From Agapanthus africanus (lineage: Eukaryota; Streptophyta; Magnoliopsida; Asparagales; Amaryllidaceae): a stretch of DNA of 64,000 bases. How positions within the stretch are numbered: position 1 is the stretch's first letter; every line of letters starts with the position of its first letter. Positions 22,300 to 33,450 of the stretch are shown here, piece after piece. The notes under the pieces were generated by a model. It was given only the letters and a program-made list of their open reading frames with translations. It had not been told where the DNA came from and did not search any database. The stretch is taken from the NCBI GenBank assembly GCA_030015575.1, contig JASDDO010000006.1:324432361-324496360 (forward strand). Direction: 5' to 3'. Both the position numbers and the translations under genes were made by a program.

Positions 22300-22730
22300 A
22301 TTGTTTAGTTTAGGGACATTGCGGTCGATTACCAGTTTAAGGACATGGTGGTCCAAGGTTAAGGACATCATAGTCCATGGGCTTAAGGACCCCACAGTCC
22401 AAGGTTAAGAACATCATAGTCCATGGGCTTAAGGACCCTACAGTCTGAGGTTAAGGACATCATAGTCCATGAGTTTAAGGACCCCACAGTCCAGGTTAAG
22501 GACATCGTAGTCCATGGGCTTAAGGACCCCACAGTCCAGGTTAAGGATATCGTAGTCCATGGGCTTAAGGACCCCACAGTCCAGGTTAAGGACATCGTAG
22601 TCCATGGGCTTAAGGACCCCACAGTCAAGTTTAAAGACGTCATAGTCTATAGAGTTTAAGGACATCATAGTCCGTAGTTTAAAAACATCGTAGTCTATGA
22701 AGTTTAAGGACATCGTAGTCCGTGAAATGT
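22300..22730. repeat. 'aaggacatc.tagtcc' array, right LTR of B
   Basis: About fifteen degenerate units alternate 'aaggaccccacagtccaggtt' and 'aaggacatcgtagtccatgg'. Both strands stay open across the array because of its period, giving repetitive peptides that are not genes. This copy is longer than the left LTR copy, so the array has changed length since insertion. Confidence 0.8.
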
Positions 22731-24070
22731 ATGGTTGTCGGGGACCCATCACCTTTCTGAAGACGTTGAAGGATTACAACGACAGATATCAGAGGAGTAC
22801 AGAGATGTACCCTTGAACCGGTGTGAGTTGGTTGAAGGATCTGTAGTCCAGTTTGGGACTGAGATCTGTTAAATATTCATGAGCAGATGGGCTCAGTTCA
22901 ATATAAGTTGAGGACTTATGGCCAATATTGGGCTAAGTCCAATAAGATTAAAATGTTTAACATTTTATTGTTTTGGGCTGTTGAGCCTTTATTTGGGCTT
23001 GGTCCTTTTTAATAATGCTGAGTATTAGATCCTGATAATTTTTGTCTTGTATTGAATGCATAGCATTCATCAGAACAATGTGTGTTCTGATAGCGCGCCA
23101 GGCGCTTTACGCCAATTAAAGAGCGCATTGCGCTTCTACCAAGTAGCGCACACGAAAAGGACACGTGTCGCGCTAGGCGCTAAGCGCCAGATGATGGGCG
23201 TATTGCGCCAGTTTATGAGCACATTGCGCTAGTTTAGTGGCGCACCAGTGAGTGACACGCGGCGCACTTGGCGCTGAGTGCCAGCCCATGAGCGCAGTGC
23301 GTTGTTTCAGAAACGCAAAGCGCAAGTTGTATACGTGGTTGATACGTGGCGTGTTTTGGCGCTGAGCGCAGGTCCAGGGAGCGCAAAAGCTCAGTTCAAG
23401 AGTGCAATGCACTTTTCAATAGCGCAAAGCGCATTTGATCAAATTTATGATCAGTGAACAAATTTATGTTCTTTTTTTTAAAGGAGGCTTTGCCTCAAGT
23501 TTCAAGAACAATAGTTCTTACTTTTGAAAGGGCTTTGCCTTTGTAGATCAATGATCTGTGAATGAAGTAAATACTTCTTTTATTTCTAGGATGAGATCTT
23601 TTGATCTCTTTTTATAAAAGACCTTGGTCTTTTGTAGATCTATGATCTTTTAAGAAGATAATTCTTCTGTTTTAATGAGATAATTTCATCTCTTTGTGCA
23701 AGAATCATTCTTTTTACCTTGAAGAAATGATCTTCTTTCAAGAGCTTGCTCTCTTTCTTTTGAGTTTTCTCAAAGTTTGTAGGGGGTTTCTCTATATTAG
23801 ACTTGAAGTCTTGGGGCCTTTATATAGGGCAGATTGATTTGTTAAATCAGTTAAAAAGATCTTTCTCTGATTGATTTGGGGATGTTTCCCCACCGTTGGA
23901 TCTTTGATCCTAGGGCTTCTGTTTTACAGAAGGCAATTTTCTTGTTTTTAACAAGATTGGAAAAATCTTTCCATAACAGAATTTTAATTCTGATTAATTA
24001 ATGATTTATCATTATTATTAGATTTTTTGATCTAACGGTGGGGAATTTTATAATTCCAGCGCTGGCGCAC

Positions 24071-25415
24071 TGATTGAAATGATTTAGTGTGCTTGCGCTT
24101 TCTAAAAGATAGATCAAAAATATTTCTAACCGCAATCAAGAACGGCGTCGCATGAAGCTAGCCGGTGAGTACGGGTCGGTCCACAGGGATTTTGTGAATC
24201 TCCTAGTCGCGCTTACGAGTTAATTCCGAAGGGTGTTCGGATTAATTATTAAATCTAAAAACTGAATTAACCTAGGGCAATTATCTAGATCTACTCTTGC
24301 TAGGGCTAGGTTTAGGGATGGTTTGGAAATGCAATTAAATCTCACCGCTTTCTATACCCGAATGAAGATCTGTGAGGAGTTATGGTAATTATCAATAAAG
24401 GGGATTAGATCCATTCGGGAAGGTGTTCCTTCCTCTAGGTTCTTGTCCTTCCTTTAGAGATCCTTACCTTAACCTCCATAGAAAACGCGCGCAACCGGTC
24501 CTTTACACTGCGGTGTCATCGTTACCTCGAGGGGTAGGATGCCGTAGGGCGCGGTATGTGCGTGTATGCATGGAGTCCTATTGTAAATATTTGGTGGGTA
24601 AGAAAGGGATGAGAGATCTCATCTCTCAAAATCCTTCCTCAAAGCTAAACCCTAAACAAGTTCCTAGGGCAAGGAATTGAAATCTACACTAGGGCAAGAA
24701 ATTAAATTACTTACAGATGGCTCTCTCCAAATATCAAAGCAGGGTTGTCAGATCTGGATTCATGAATTGAAAAGAGGCACCGATGCTCTCCAAAAGAATT
24801 CTAAAATTTATTAATGAAGGGAGGCATGAAGAGTTACAATGATTAGAGTTCCTATTTATAAAGAGTAGGAAACCCTAGGGTTACATTTGTTTCGCATGTA
24901 TGAAATTACAAAAATACCCTTATGAAGACCAGTCAACGCCGCCCCTTTATTTTTCTAAAAAAAATTACTTTTTAAATCCTTTAAACTGCCGCGGAACCGC
25001 GGCCCGAGGCGTGGTTTGGCCGCGGTTCCGCGGCCAAACAGTGGAATTGGCTCTTTGGATTTTTAGGGCTGGCTCTGGTACATTTTATCTTCTTATTTCT
25101 TTATGTCTTTTCTCAATTTAGCTTCTGGTTCTTCTTCAGATCTTCCAGTGAATACTTGTGGTGAATTTTAACCCTTCGCTTTGAGTCGATGTCTTGAATC
25201 TTGCTTTTATGAATTGTTCCTTATGTCGGCTTGATCAAGAGTCTTCTGTTTGTTGATCAAAGTCCACTTTTGCATTGTCTTTTCATTATTTTCACTGTTT
25301 TCTGTCCAAGAACCTGTAACCTGTAACATGTAGCAGACATGCGTCAAAAGTACCCGTTTATTTGTAAAATATATAAGAATGGGGAATATAATAATGCAAT
25401 ATTATGGTGTGAACA
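24071..25415. mobile_element. Element D: probable solo LTR, family not recognised
   Basis: The insert starts TGATTGAAA and ends GTGTGAACA. Its 5-base target repeat cgcac lies at 24066-24070 and 25416-25420. The left LTR of B (near 12945) shows the unoccupied site. It has TG..CA ends and a 5-base duplication, no inverted repeats, and no coding similarity in 1345 bases, which fits a solo LTR. Near 24160-24200 'gtacgggtcggtccacaggga' resembles a sequence common in plant LTRs, but I cannot name the family. A GC-rich hairpin lies at about 24987-25035. Confidence 0.6.
24987..25035. repeat. GC-rich inverted repeat (CCGCGG hairpin)
   Basis: GCCGCGGAACCGCGGC and its complement CCGCGGTTCCGCGGC are separated by about 15 bases, so the strand can fold into a long GC stem. 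A similar block is in element L at about 63164-63212. Confidence 0.75.
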
Positions 25416-25723
25416 CGCACCCATGCTTTGCACATGGTGCGCTGCTCAGAGCGCAGTGCACTTTGCGCTAGTGCACCTACGTTTGACAATGGCGCGCAGC
25501 GCAGAGCGCGCTAGCGCACACGTGCTTTGCACGTGGGACGCTGTTTAGGGCGCAACGCACTTGGCGCTGCATCTGAAGCGTTGCTTCATAATGTTTTAAC
25601 TCTTGGCTTTGAGGCATTTGTTACATTCTTTACATGCGGAGTTTTTCCCTTCATTTTTTATTTTATTATTATTTTTTTATAAGGGAGCAGGTTGTGATCT
25701 AAAATTTTGGCGGGAACAGAGAG

Positions 25724-26102
25724 CAGTCACGAAGTCCATGATAATGTGCTGCCATTTCCATTCTGGGATTGGTAACGACTGAAGTAGATCAGCAGTTCTG
25801 TGATGTTCAGCCTTCACTTGCTGACACACCCAAACACTTAGCTACGCTCCTTGCTATTTCTCACTTCATTCCATACCACCAGTAGTGTTGCCGTAAATCC
25901 TTGTACATCTTTGTACCGCTGGGGTATATCGAGTACGGAGAGCTATGAGCTTCTTTCATCAACTCTTCTTGAATAGAGCCGACTGGCACACATAAACGAC
26001 TTCCATATTGCAAGGATCCATCTTCATGGATGATGAAGTCAGTTCGAAGTCCATTTTCTACTTGTTCTCGGATCTTTTGTAGCTTGGCATCATTTGCTTG
26101 AG
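25724..26102 (-). pseudogene. Element A integrase N-terminal (zinc) region
   Basis: The minus strand matches the integrase start of elements C and I, including the segment for [10 protein letters not shown] and the preceding GGxKIYxxLR type words. It resumes exactly where element B interrupts integrase at 657. It is a fossil. Confidence 0.75.
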
Positions 26103-26477
<375 letters not shown>

Positions 26478-26479
26478 TC

Positions 26480-27742
26480 ATCAAATATGAAGTGTTACCT
26501 GGCATAACTACTTCGATCTCCAATCCGTGCAATTCTTGTTGTAACTTCCACTGAGCGGTGGGGTTCATTGCTAATGGCTGGCGACTAAGTGCATCAGGAA
26601 CTGCATTCACCTTCCCAGGATGATACTATAGGTTAATGTCGAAGTCCGCCATGAGTTCTAGCCATCTTCTCTGCCGCATGTTGAGTTCTTTCTGAGTAAA
26701 TACATACTTAAGACTTTTATGGTCAGTGGAGCTAAATCTTGAGTGCGAAGACTATTGTTGTCGGTTCCAGATCATATGTTGGATAGTTGCGTTCATGAAC
26801 TTTTAATTGCCTTGATGCAAAAACCCTAACTTTTCCATGCTGAAGTAGAACACATCCTAATTCTTTACCGGACGCATCACAATGCACATCGAATCTATCA
26901 GATTGATCCGGTATTATGACGATAGGAGCAGAGGTTAATCTTGACTTAAGTTCTACAAAAGTCTTCTCACATGCTTCCGACCATGCGAATGTTTTATCTT
27001 TATGTGTGAGCTTGGTCATGGGTGCTGCGATCTTTGAGAATCCTTCAATGAATCGTCGGTAGTATTCTGCTAAGCCTAAGAAACTTCTTATATCTTTCAC
27101 CGTTTTTGGTGTCGGCAACTCACTGACAGCTGAGACCTTAGCTGGATCCACAGAGATTCTTTCGCCTGAAACGATATATCCAAGAAATCCGACTTGATCT
27201 AGCCAAAATTCATACTTGTTGTACTTGGCGTAGAGCTGATGTTGTCGTAATATCTGCAGGACAATCTGTAGGTATTCGGCGTGTTCTTTCCGATTCTTTG
27301 AATACACCAGGTTGTCGTCGATGAAGATAACAACAAACCTGTCTAAGTACTCTCTGAAAACTTGGTTCATCAAGTTCATAACAATGGCAGGTGCATTGGT
27401 CACTCCAAATGGCATTATGAGATATTCATAATGACCATAACGAGTCTAAAATGCCGTCTTCAGGATGTCGGTCTCCTTGACCTTCACCTAATAATACCTT
27501 GAATGAAGATTTAATTTTGAAAAGACACAATATCCACTTAACTGATCGAAAAGGTTATCGATGCGAGATAGCATATACTTGTTTTTAATTGTCATCTCGT
27601 TCAGAGCTCGATAATCCACGCACATCCTGTAGGTACTTTCCTTTTTCTTCACCAGTAGCACCGGAGATCCCCAACTTGAAGTATTCGGTCGGATCCAACC
27701 TTTCTTCAGAAGTTCGTCCAACTGAATATGGATCTCCTTCAA
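26480..27742 (-). pseudogene. Element A RNase H and reverse transcriptase remnant
   Basis: The main open stretch (26732-27415) has the palm residues [20 protein letters not shown] and [27 protein letters not shown], and the RNase H words [15 protein letters not shown] and [15 protein letters not shown] further stretch (27488-27742) has [18 protein letters not shown]. It is a Tekay-like chromovirus RT-RNase H with several breaks. Confidence 0.85.
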
Positions 27743-27781
27743 TCCCTCCGAACTTAATCGGTACGGAGCTTTTATTACTGG

Positions 27782-28330
27782 TTATGCCCCGGGTTGCAAA
27801 TCAATGCTGAATTCAAGAGCTCGATCGAGAGGAAAACCTGATATATCTTCCGAGAATACATTCTCGAACTTTCGAACTACCTCTGGTTTCGATCCTTCCG
27901 CTTGCAATACTGCAATCTCTGCTTTCTTTGGTTTTGCTCTGTAGATGCTAGGCTCCAAGGTCCGGTCTCCACTTTTGATGTAGAACACTGGGTGATCTGG
28001 TATTTCGAACACTAATCTTCTTTGGCAACGGTCGATGGTAGCGAAGAAAGTTCTTAACCAGTCCATTTCCAAGACTACGTCGAAATTCGGTATGTCCAGC
28101 ACCTTGAAGTCTGCATAGAATTCTCGACCGCAAACGACCACTGGACACAGATCGTATCCTAATGTTGCTTTTAGAATGCCGTTCCCTGAACTAACGTTCC
28201 AGCTGGGTACGAGCGTCTTAACTGGGATCGCATGAGTTCTTACGAACCGTTGCGACATAAAGCAATGTGATGCCCCAGTGTCGAAGAGCGCGAGTGCAGG
28301 TAGGGATGCTACTAAGATTGCACCTAAGTC
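27782..28330 (-). pseudogene. Element A protease region
   Basis: Upstream of RT, the minus strand carries the LFDTGASHCFMSQR type active-site segment (about 28245-28290), followed by FDVVLEMDWLRTFFATIDC type words and SEDISGFPLDRALEFSIDL. This is the retropepsin and the junction to RT. The aspartic protease would cut the polyprotein. Confidence 0.75.
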
Positions 28331-28499
28331 GCGTGGGATATGTTTAGATATAATAAATATAAGATGGCTATGAATTGAAAGGATTTTGGAAGGGAATAGG
28401 GAAGAGATTTACCGGTGATAATCCGACCCGTAGTTTCGGCCTCTTCGACCGATATTGTGAATGCTTGGCGTCGCGGCACTTTCCTCTATGTCTGGTTAA

Positions 28500-28956
28500 A
28501 CACTCGACGTTGGGGTTGAGCGGTCTAGGTGCGGAGAGTTGGAGCTGGTAGAGCTAACCGGGTAGGAGGAGCTTGAATCGCCGGTCTAGCTGGAGGGTTA
28601 TTAGGTCTTCGATTCTGGGGGCATGCTCCGATGGCTTGAGTAGAAAACCCACAGATTAGGCACAAGTTGTTCGCCCTGCGACAGTTCTTCACAAGATTCA
28701 CTGTTCTTTTGCAGTAGATGCAAAAGTCTGGCCTGTTGTTGGCGAACGAACCTCCTGGCATCCGAGATGGTCCATTGAAGGCTGGCCTAGAAGAGGCACC
28801 TCCTGTGATATGGTGCACAGAGCGTTTCACACCAGCAATCTGCGGCCTGCCCATCTTTTTCACAACTGCCTCGTAGCATCGGGCAGCCTTCAAAGCAAGC
28901 TCATGGGTTGGGAAATCCCCTGTAACGAGTGCAGCTTAGATTTCAGGGTCCAACCT
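28500..28956 (-). pseudogene. Element A gag remnant with Cys-rich cluster
   Basis: The minus strand shows a basic, proline-rich region with CIYCKR and CLICG type Cys pairs and RRANNLCLICG, matching the gag zinc-knuckle region of element I (48153-48899). A KAARCYEAVVKKM type capsid tail precedes it. It runs into the Cassandra LTR at 28957. Confidence 0.75.
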
Positions 28957-29050
28957 TGTCACGCCCCACCCCCAATACAGAGAGTATTGTCCGCTCTGGA
29001 CGAAACCGCATAGTTTTGTCCTTCAGGACGAACCGGACCCGACCAGGGGC

Positions 29051-29140
29051 CACTTCCCAGGAGGTCACCCATCCCAGAACTTCCCTGGCTCGAGCATGCT
29101 TAACTACCGAGTTCTCAATCTCCTATAGTGCTGGTTCACT
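29051..29140 (-). ncRNA. 5S rRNA-like region in Cassandra LTR 1
   Basis: The complement reads GATGGGTGACCTCCTGGGAA, preceded by GTTAAGCATGCTCGAGCC. These are the internal-promoter and 3' parts of plant 5S rRNA. In Cassandra these preserve RNA polymerase III boxes. It is not a functional ribosomal gene. Confidence 0.85.
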
Positions 29141-29515
29141 TAAATGGCGCCTCTGTATTGAAGAGTGGTATCATTTCATTTATAATACAGTTCGGCCCTC
29201 TTTCGGAATGTATTATTCCCCATTGTTCTACAGTTGGTCCCACGGATTCAAGAGGTGGCCCCCACGGGTTCAATAGGCGGCCCCGCCCTTTTGGCATGAC
29301 ACTTGGCATGGCACTTTGTTCCGTGAGCAAGAATCGGGTCCTGACATTCTCCCCACCTTTGAATAATGATTCTTCCTCGAACCACAGACCTACTATTGAG
29401 GGACTAGCTCTGATACCATTCTGTCATGCCCCATCCCTAATACAGAGAGTATTGTCCGCTCTGGCCGAAACAGCATGGTTTTGTCCTTCTGGACGAAACG
29501 GACTCGACTAGGGGC

Positions 29516-29608
29516 CACTTCCCAGGAGGTCACCCATCCTAAGACTTCTCTGGCCCGAGCACGCTTAAATACGGAGTTCTTAAGCTCCTGTAATGCCGGT
29601 TCACTTAA
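29516..29608 (-). ncRNA. 5S rRNA-like region in Cassandra LTR 2
   Basis: This repeats the 5S-like words of the first LTR with scattered differences, for example TTAAGCGTGCTCGGGCC on the complement. This copy is nearer to true 5S rRNA at that point than the first LTR. Confidence 0.85.
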
Positions 29609-29840
29609 AAGACGTCTCTGTATTGAAGAGTGGTATCATTTCATTTATAGTTCCGGACCTGCTCTTTTTCGGAATGTATTATTCCCCATTGTTCTACAGT
29701 GGATCCTACGGATTCAAGAGGTGGCCCTCGCCCCCTTGGCATGATACTTGGCGTGGCACTTTGTTCCGTATGGCACTTTGTTCTATGAGTAAGAACCGGG
29801 TCCCAACATTCTCCCAACCTTTGAACAATGGTTCATCCTC

Positions 29841-30746
29841 TCCACGAGGGCGCCAGCGCCAGAGCCAATTTTATAGGATTAAATCTTATGGTGGCGCCTC
29901 ACGTGCTCTTCACGCGGGCGCCAATGTGCAAAGAACATAAATACCTATCATAAGAATTAAATTCTTAAGTGGCGCCCACGTGCATAACACGTGAGTGCTA
30001 GCGCCCAAGTTCATATCAGTAGAATTAAATTCTATATTTCCCTAACAAAAGTTGGGATATTCTCTGTTAAACAGAGCCGTTGGATCAAAAATCTAATAGA
30101 GACGATAAATCATCAAAATATAGAATTAAATTCTATTAGGAGAAAATATCTCTCAAATCTTTCTAAATAAGAAAGATACTCTCCGTTGGATCAAAAATCC
30201 AATTATAGTAAAATTCTATTTTGGAAAATATTCCTTCAATCTTTCTAAACAAAAAAAATTGCTCTCTGTAAAACAGAGAACATTAGGATTAAAAAAATCC
30301 AATGATGATTAAAAATCACAATTTTACAGAATAAATTTTGTATAAGGAAAAATATTTCCCCGATCTCGTTAAAAACAAAAAAAATTATATTCTGTAAAAT
30401 AGAAATCTTTGGTTCAAAGATCCAGCGGTGGGTAAAATTCCCCAAACCAATTAAATCAATTGGAATCTCTCAATGAGAGATTTTCTCAAAACCAATTAAC
30501 AATTTGCCTCCTATATAAAGGACCCGAGACTTCAAGTCTCTCTCACACACACAGAGACTCACATAGAGGAGAACGAAGAAAGAAAGAGGCAACACACACA
30601 CAGTCAGATAGAAAAAAATCCCCTACAAGCTTCTGCAAAAAAAAATATAGCGCTCTAAAACAATAGAGAATTCAATTCTCAAAGAATATGACTGTCCTCC
30701 TCAAAACCCTAGGTAAAGAAAACCACAGAGACCAAAATATCCCTTT
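29841..30746 (+). repeat. Element G LTR, first piece
   Basis: It starts in GCGCC-rich sequence with 'cacgtg' words and continues through many short hairpins such as ttctctgttaaacagag and ttagaattaaattcta. It carries CTATATAAAGG at 30511-30521 and a leader with CACACA repeats. The last five bases, ccttt, are the target repeat of element H. Confidence 0.7.
30511..30521 (+). promoter_or_regulatory. Probable TATA box of element G LTR
   Basis: CTATATAAAGG is followed by 'gacttcaagtctctc', matching the minus-strand TATA region of the LTRs of element B. It supports plus orientation for this LTR. Confidence 0.6.
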
Positions 30747-32970
30747 TGTTGCGCCACGGCAGCGCCCCGGCCTCTTACTCGAGGCCAAAATGCGGAATCA
30801 AAAATTTTCCTTACTCGGAAACCGGCGCTACCGCGGACAATTACCCGGATCGTTTACCATTAACCTATACTAGCTAACAAGAGATGGGAAAAGAAGTATA
30901 CCGAGTGATCCGAGTCCTCCGGTCTTCTCTTCATCATCCCGATCTCCCGCGGAAAAGCTTGGCTCCACATCGTCGCCTCCTCGCCGGAAAGGGCACCACA
31001 TCGCCTTCGTCTTTTACGGGCTCCCGCCTCAATACCGAGGCAACTCGAGCATGAAGCCGGCAACTCGACATGCTCAAGAATTGCTGTAGAATGTGGTGTG
31101 TAGAATCGTAGTCTCTTTTTGGGGTATTGGAGTTGCTATGATGGAGGAATGAGAACAAGGAAAATATATATGGTGCTTTCATTTTTCCTTGCATGAAGAT
31201 ATGAGATGAAGAAAAATGTGTCATGCCAAAAAGAAATTTTCTCTCATCTCCTCACTCAAGTGGCCGGCCAAACCATGATAGAAATGGTGGAGGAATCTCT
31301 AAACAAATGAAGCAAGAAGGGAGGTTATTGTAGGAGCAAGGAAGTGGTGACCACAACATCAAGCAAGAAAACAAAGAACCATGCTTCACATTAATTCACA
31401 CCATACCCTTTCATGTCAAATTAATGCAAGCATGGAGCAAGATATGAAAGGTATCATAATCAACACAATTGCATAAAACCCCTCCACAAATGTAATTTGC
31501 AAAACTGCAAATTACCCCCTCCATCGGTAAAGTCCGGCCGGGAAAGAACAAAGGAAAACCGGCCGGAACGGAATGCAAACTGGCAACTCCAGAAAACTGG
31601 TCCCGTAATAAATTACAGGAAAACCCCTACACTGTGCATACACACCTGCATCTGTATTCCGACCGGATACAAATGCAATGAGACAAAATCTACACTGTAC
31701 TAAACTAGTACCGGCTTAAACCAAAGCCGGCTAGTAAAATCCGTTCGATCCTGATCCGTGCAATACCGCACGTATCTGATCGAACCCTGCCATATAACTA
31801 TACGGCCACTAGTACAATACTGTCTGATCCTGATCCGTGCAATACCGCACGTATCTGATCGGACCCTGCCATATCTCCATACGGCCTCTACAGCGTTTCG
31901 CCCGAAAGCTGAGTAACTGAAAGTGTGGTGGACTCTAAAGACTCGTCAATACTATGGCTGTGGATTTAACCACTGGCACGTCAGAGGTATAAGCCAATAC
32001 GTGACGGGCCACCAGCTATTGACCAAAAGGGACGTCGATGAGGAAGCTCACCCCGACACCCAACTGAGCCTGTCAGTGACAATATCCGTACAGTCCGGTC
32101 CGTTCGTCTATGAGTATCGCATGGCGGGCCTAGGGGGTTGGTGAAAGTCAGACCCCCAAAAGCGGTACAAGTCGTGTCGGAGCGTAGCCCAGAACGCCCT
32201 GAGATACTACTGGAATACCTACCAGTAAATCTCCTGCCTCGGCCGAGGGCTTTGCGTAATGGCTCTCCTAGACACAGCGCGACCTCACCCCCAATACCGG
32301 GAGAGACGAACCCCTGCAGATCCGCTCACTGCCTCCATGTGGCTCGGGACTGTACCCAACTAAAACCTGTTTGCACGACTCCTTTGAGCCGTGGTAGGGT
32401 AGTAATCAAAGCACAGTGGGAACTCACACGAGACAAATGACGATCTCAGGTCGATGAACTAACCTGTACACATGTCACCTGGGAACTGCTATCTGACGTC
32501 TGGTATAAGACCAACCAGCAGGTTCCCGGCGAGTCCTGTCCGGTGTACTCATAACCCAATGAGCACCTGTATACATCTTAGGTGAACCAACTGACACCAG
32601 TGGCTTGTGAGATCGGCCACCGCCCCTCGTCGGGGTCTCGACTGTATACACTAGTCTACTAATGGAGTATCGATGCCCAGTCTCGAAACTCCCACGACTA
32701 GGGACATTTTAAGGATGTGCTTATAGACCCCAGCTCCCACGTATATGATCGCCATCATACTGCTGGTCGTCAAGCAAGAATCCTAGGGGCTCTATCAACG
32801 TGCAATAGCGACATGTCAGGTCACCTAAAGCAGTACACGATGATAAAGATAAACCAGATAGCATACTATCATCTCGAGTAAGACTGTCCTACCGGGATAG
32901 GTCCTCCCTCAATCATTGCAATCACGTGCCTGTGATCCAATAATTGACTCTGAGGGCACTATCTCCAACA
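30747..32970 (-). repeat. Element H 3' LTR
   Basis: A 2224-base LTR read on the minus strand as TGTTGGAGATAG..GGCGCAACA. It contains an 84-base near-duplication near 31738-31890 ('cctgatccgtgcaataccgc' twice). No differences from 38658-40881 were noticed. Confidence 0.92.
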
Positions 32971-32983
32971 ATCTCCCACTTGC
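32971..32983 (-). other. Element H polypurine tract
   Basis: On the minus strand AAGTGGGAGAT ends exactly at the 3' LTR. This is the standard copia plus-strand primer. Confidence 0.8.
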
Positions 32984-33369
32984 ACTCAAGGCTAATTATT
33001 GCGATGTCGCATACTCACAGCCCGTGTGATACCGAACACCCAACTCCTCTACTAGTCAGTCTCACAAAACCCGTTTGCGAAACTTTTGCGTTCGAGGAAT
33101 AGCCTCAGTGAGTGGATCCGCTGTGATGTTTCTTTCTATGTCTCTCTATATCTCAAGTTCGCAGAGAAAACCATCTCCCGAAATGAGCAATACCTGTCTT
33201 AGAACGTCTGGATGTCTGATGGGACCTAGTTCATAGATGAACTCCAAATCCAAACTCCTTAGACTGTATCAACAACTGAACTTAATCAGTATCCTGCGCC
33301 ATGCCTCCCTTAGTATTGCCTTGGACCACCTGTCCAAAATACTGTCCCTCGTCAGAGGGAGAACTATAA

Positions 33370-33450
33370 CTCTGACAACCTCCTTGTCGTCCATGTCACC
33401 TTGGAAGCCTGGAGTGATAACCGTCTCCTAAAGGAGGCAGCCGTTATCAT
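33370..33450 (-). pseudogene. Element H RNase H trace (copia)
   Basis: The minus strand reads FQGDMDDKE near 33395-33425, corresponding to the (D/G)FQxDxDDxKS segment of copia RNase H. Position near the 3' LTR fits. It is a decayed fossil. Confidence 0.5.

Larger units (their letters stand above)
658..25718 (-). mobile_element. Element B: Tat-like Ty3/gypsy element with gag only (TR-GAG-like, non-autonomous)
   Basis: Both ends are TGTTCCC..GGGAACA LTRs: left 658-13243 (split by C) and right 21752-25718 (split by D). The 5-base target repeat gagag lies at 653-657 and 25719-25723, inside the integrase gene of element A. The primer-binding site and gag lie beside the right LTR, so the element reads on the minus strand. 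The 8.5 kb interior holds a long open gag (19075-21603), two smaller ORFs, and then about 4.7 kb of tandem and dispersed repeats. No protease, RT, RNase H or integrase similarity was seen. Gag-only LTR elements are known in plants as TR-GAG. The LTRs differ by about 5-7% by eye, so B is older than C. Confidence 0.8.
21752..25718 (-). repeat. Element B 5' LTR (right), split by element D
   Basis: LTR bases are 21752-24070 and 25421-25718; between them lie element D and its second target-repeat copy. It matches the left LTR along its length with about 5-7% difference by eye. It carries the 'aaggacatc' array (22300-22730), the GCGC-rich block (23090-23430), the hairpin-rich block (23440-24060) and the probable TATA box (about 23817-23829, minus). 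Confidence 0.85.
28957..29840 (-). mobile_element. Element F: Cassandra TRIM with 5S-rRNA-like LTRs
   Basis: LTRs are 28957-29346 (390 bases) and 29422-29808 (387 bases), both TGTCA(C/T)GCCCC..ACA. They are joined by a 75-base interior. On the minus strand this interior has ATGGTATCAGAGC, an initiator-Met primer-binding site, at the right and a gtggggaga type purine tract at the left. No coding capacity exists. Both LTRs contain 5S-rRNA-like sequence, the hallmark of Cassandra. Interior sequence starts again after the second LTR (29809-29840), so this is an LTR-interior-LTR-interior arrangement. It then meets LTR sequence of element G. Confidence 0.88.

Noticed and set aside
22423-22752. Repetitive 78-104 residue frames on both strands
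   Set aside because: They coincide exactly with the 'aaggacatc' LTR array, whose period keeps frames open on both strands.
29051-29608. Two 5S rRNA genes
   Set aside because: They are incomplete, diverged, and sit at the same place in two LTRs with a primer-binding site between them, so they are the 5S-like parts of Cassandra.
30860-32440. Several short frames conserved perfectly at 38771-40351
   Set aside because: Perfect conservation is explained by the two copies being LTRs of one very recent insertion, not by coding function.
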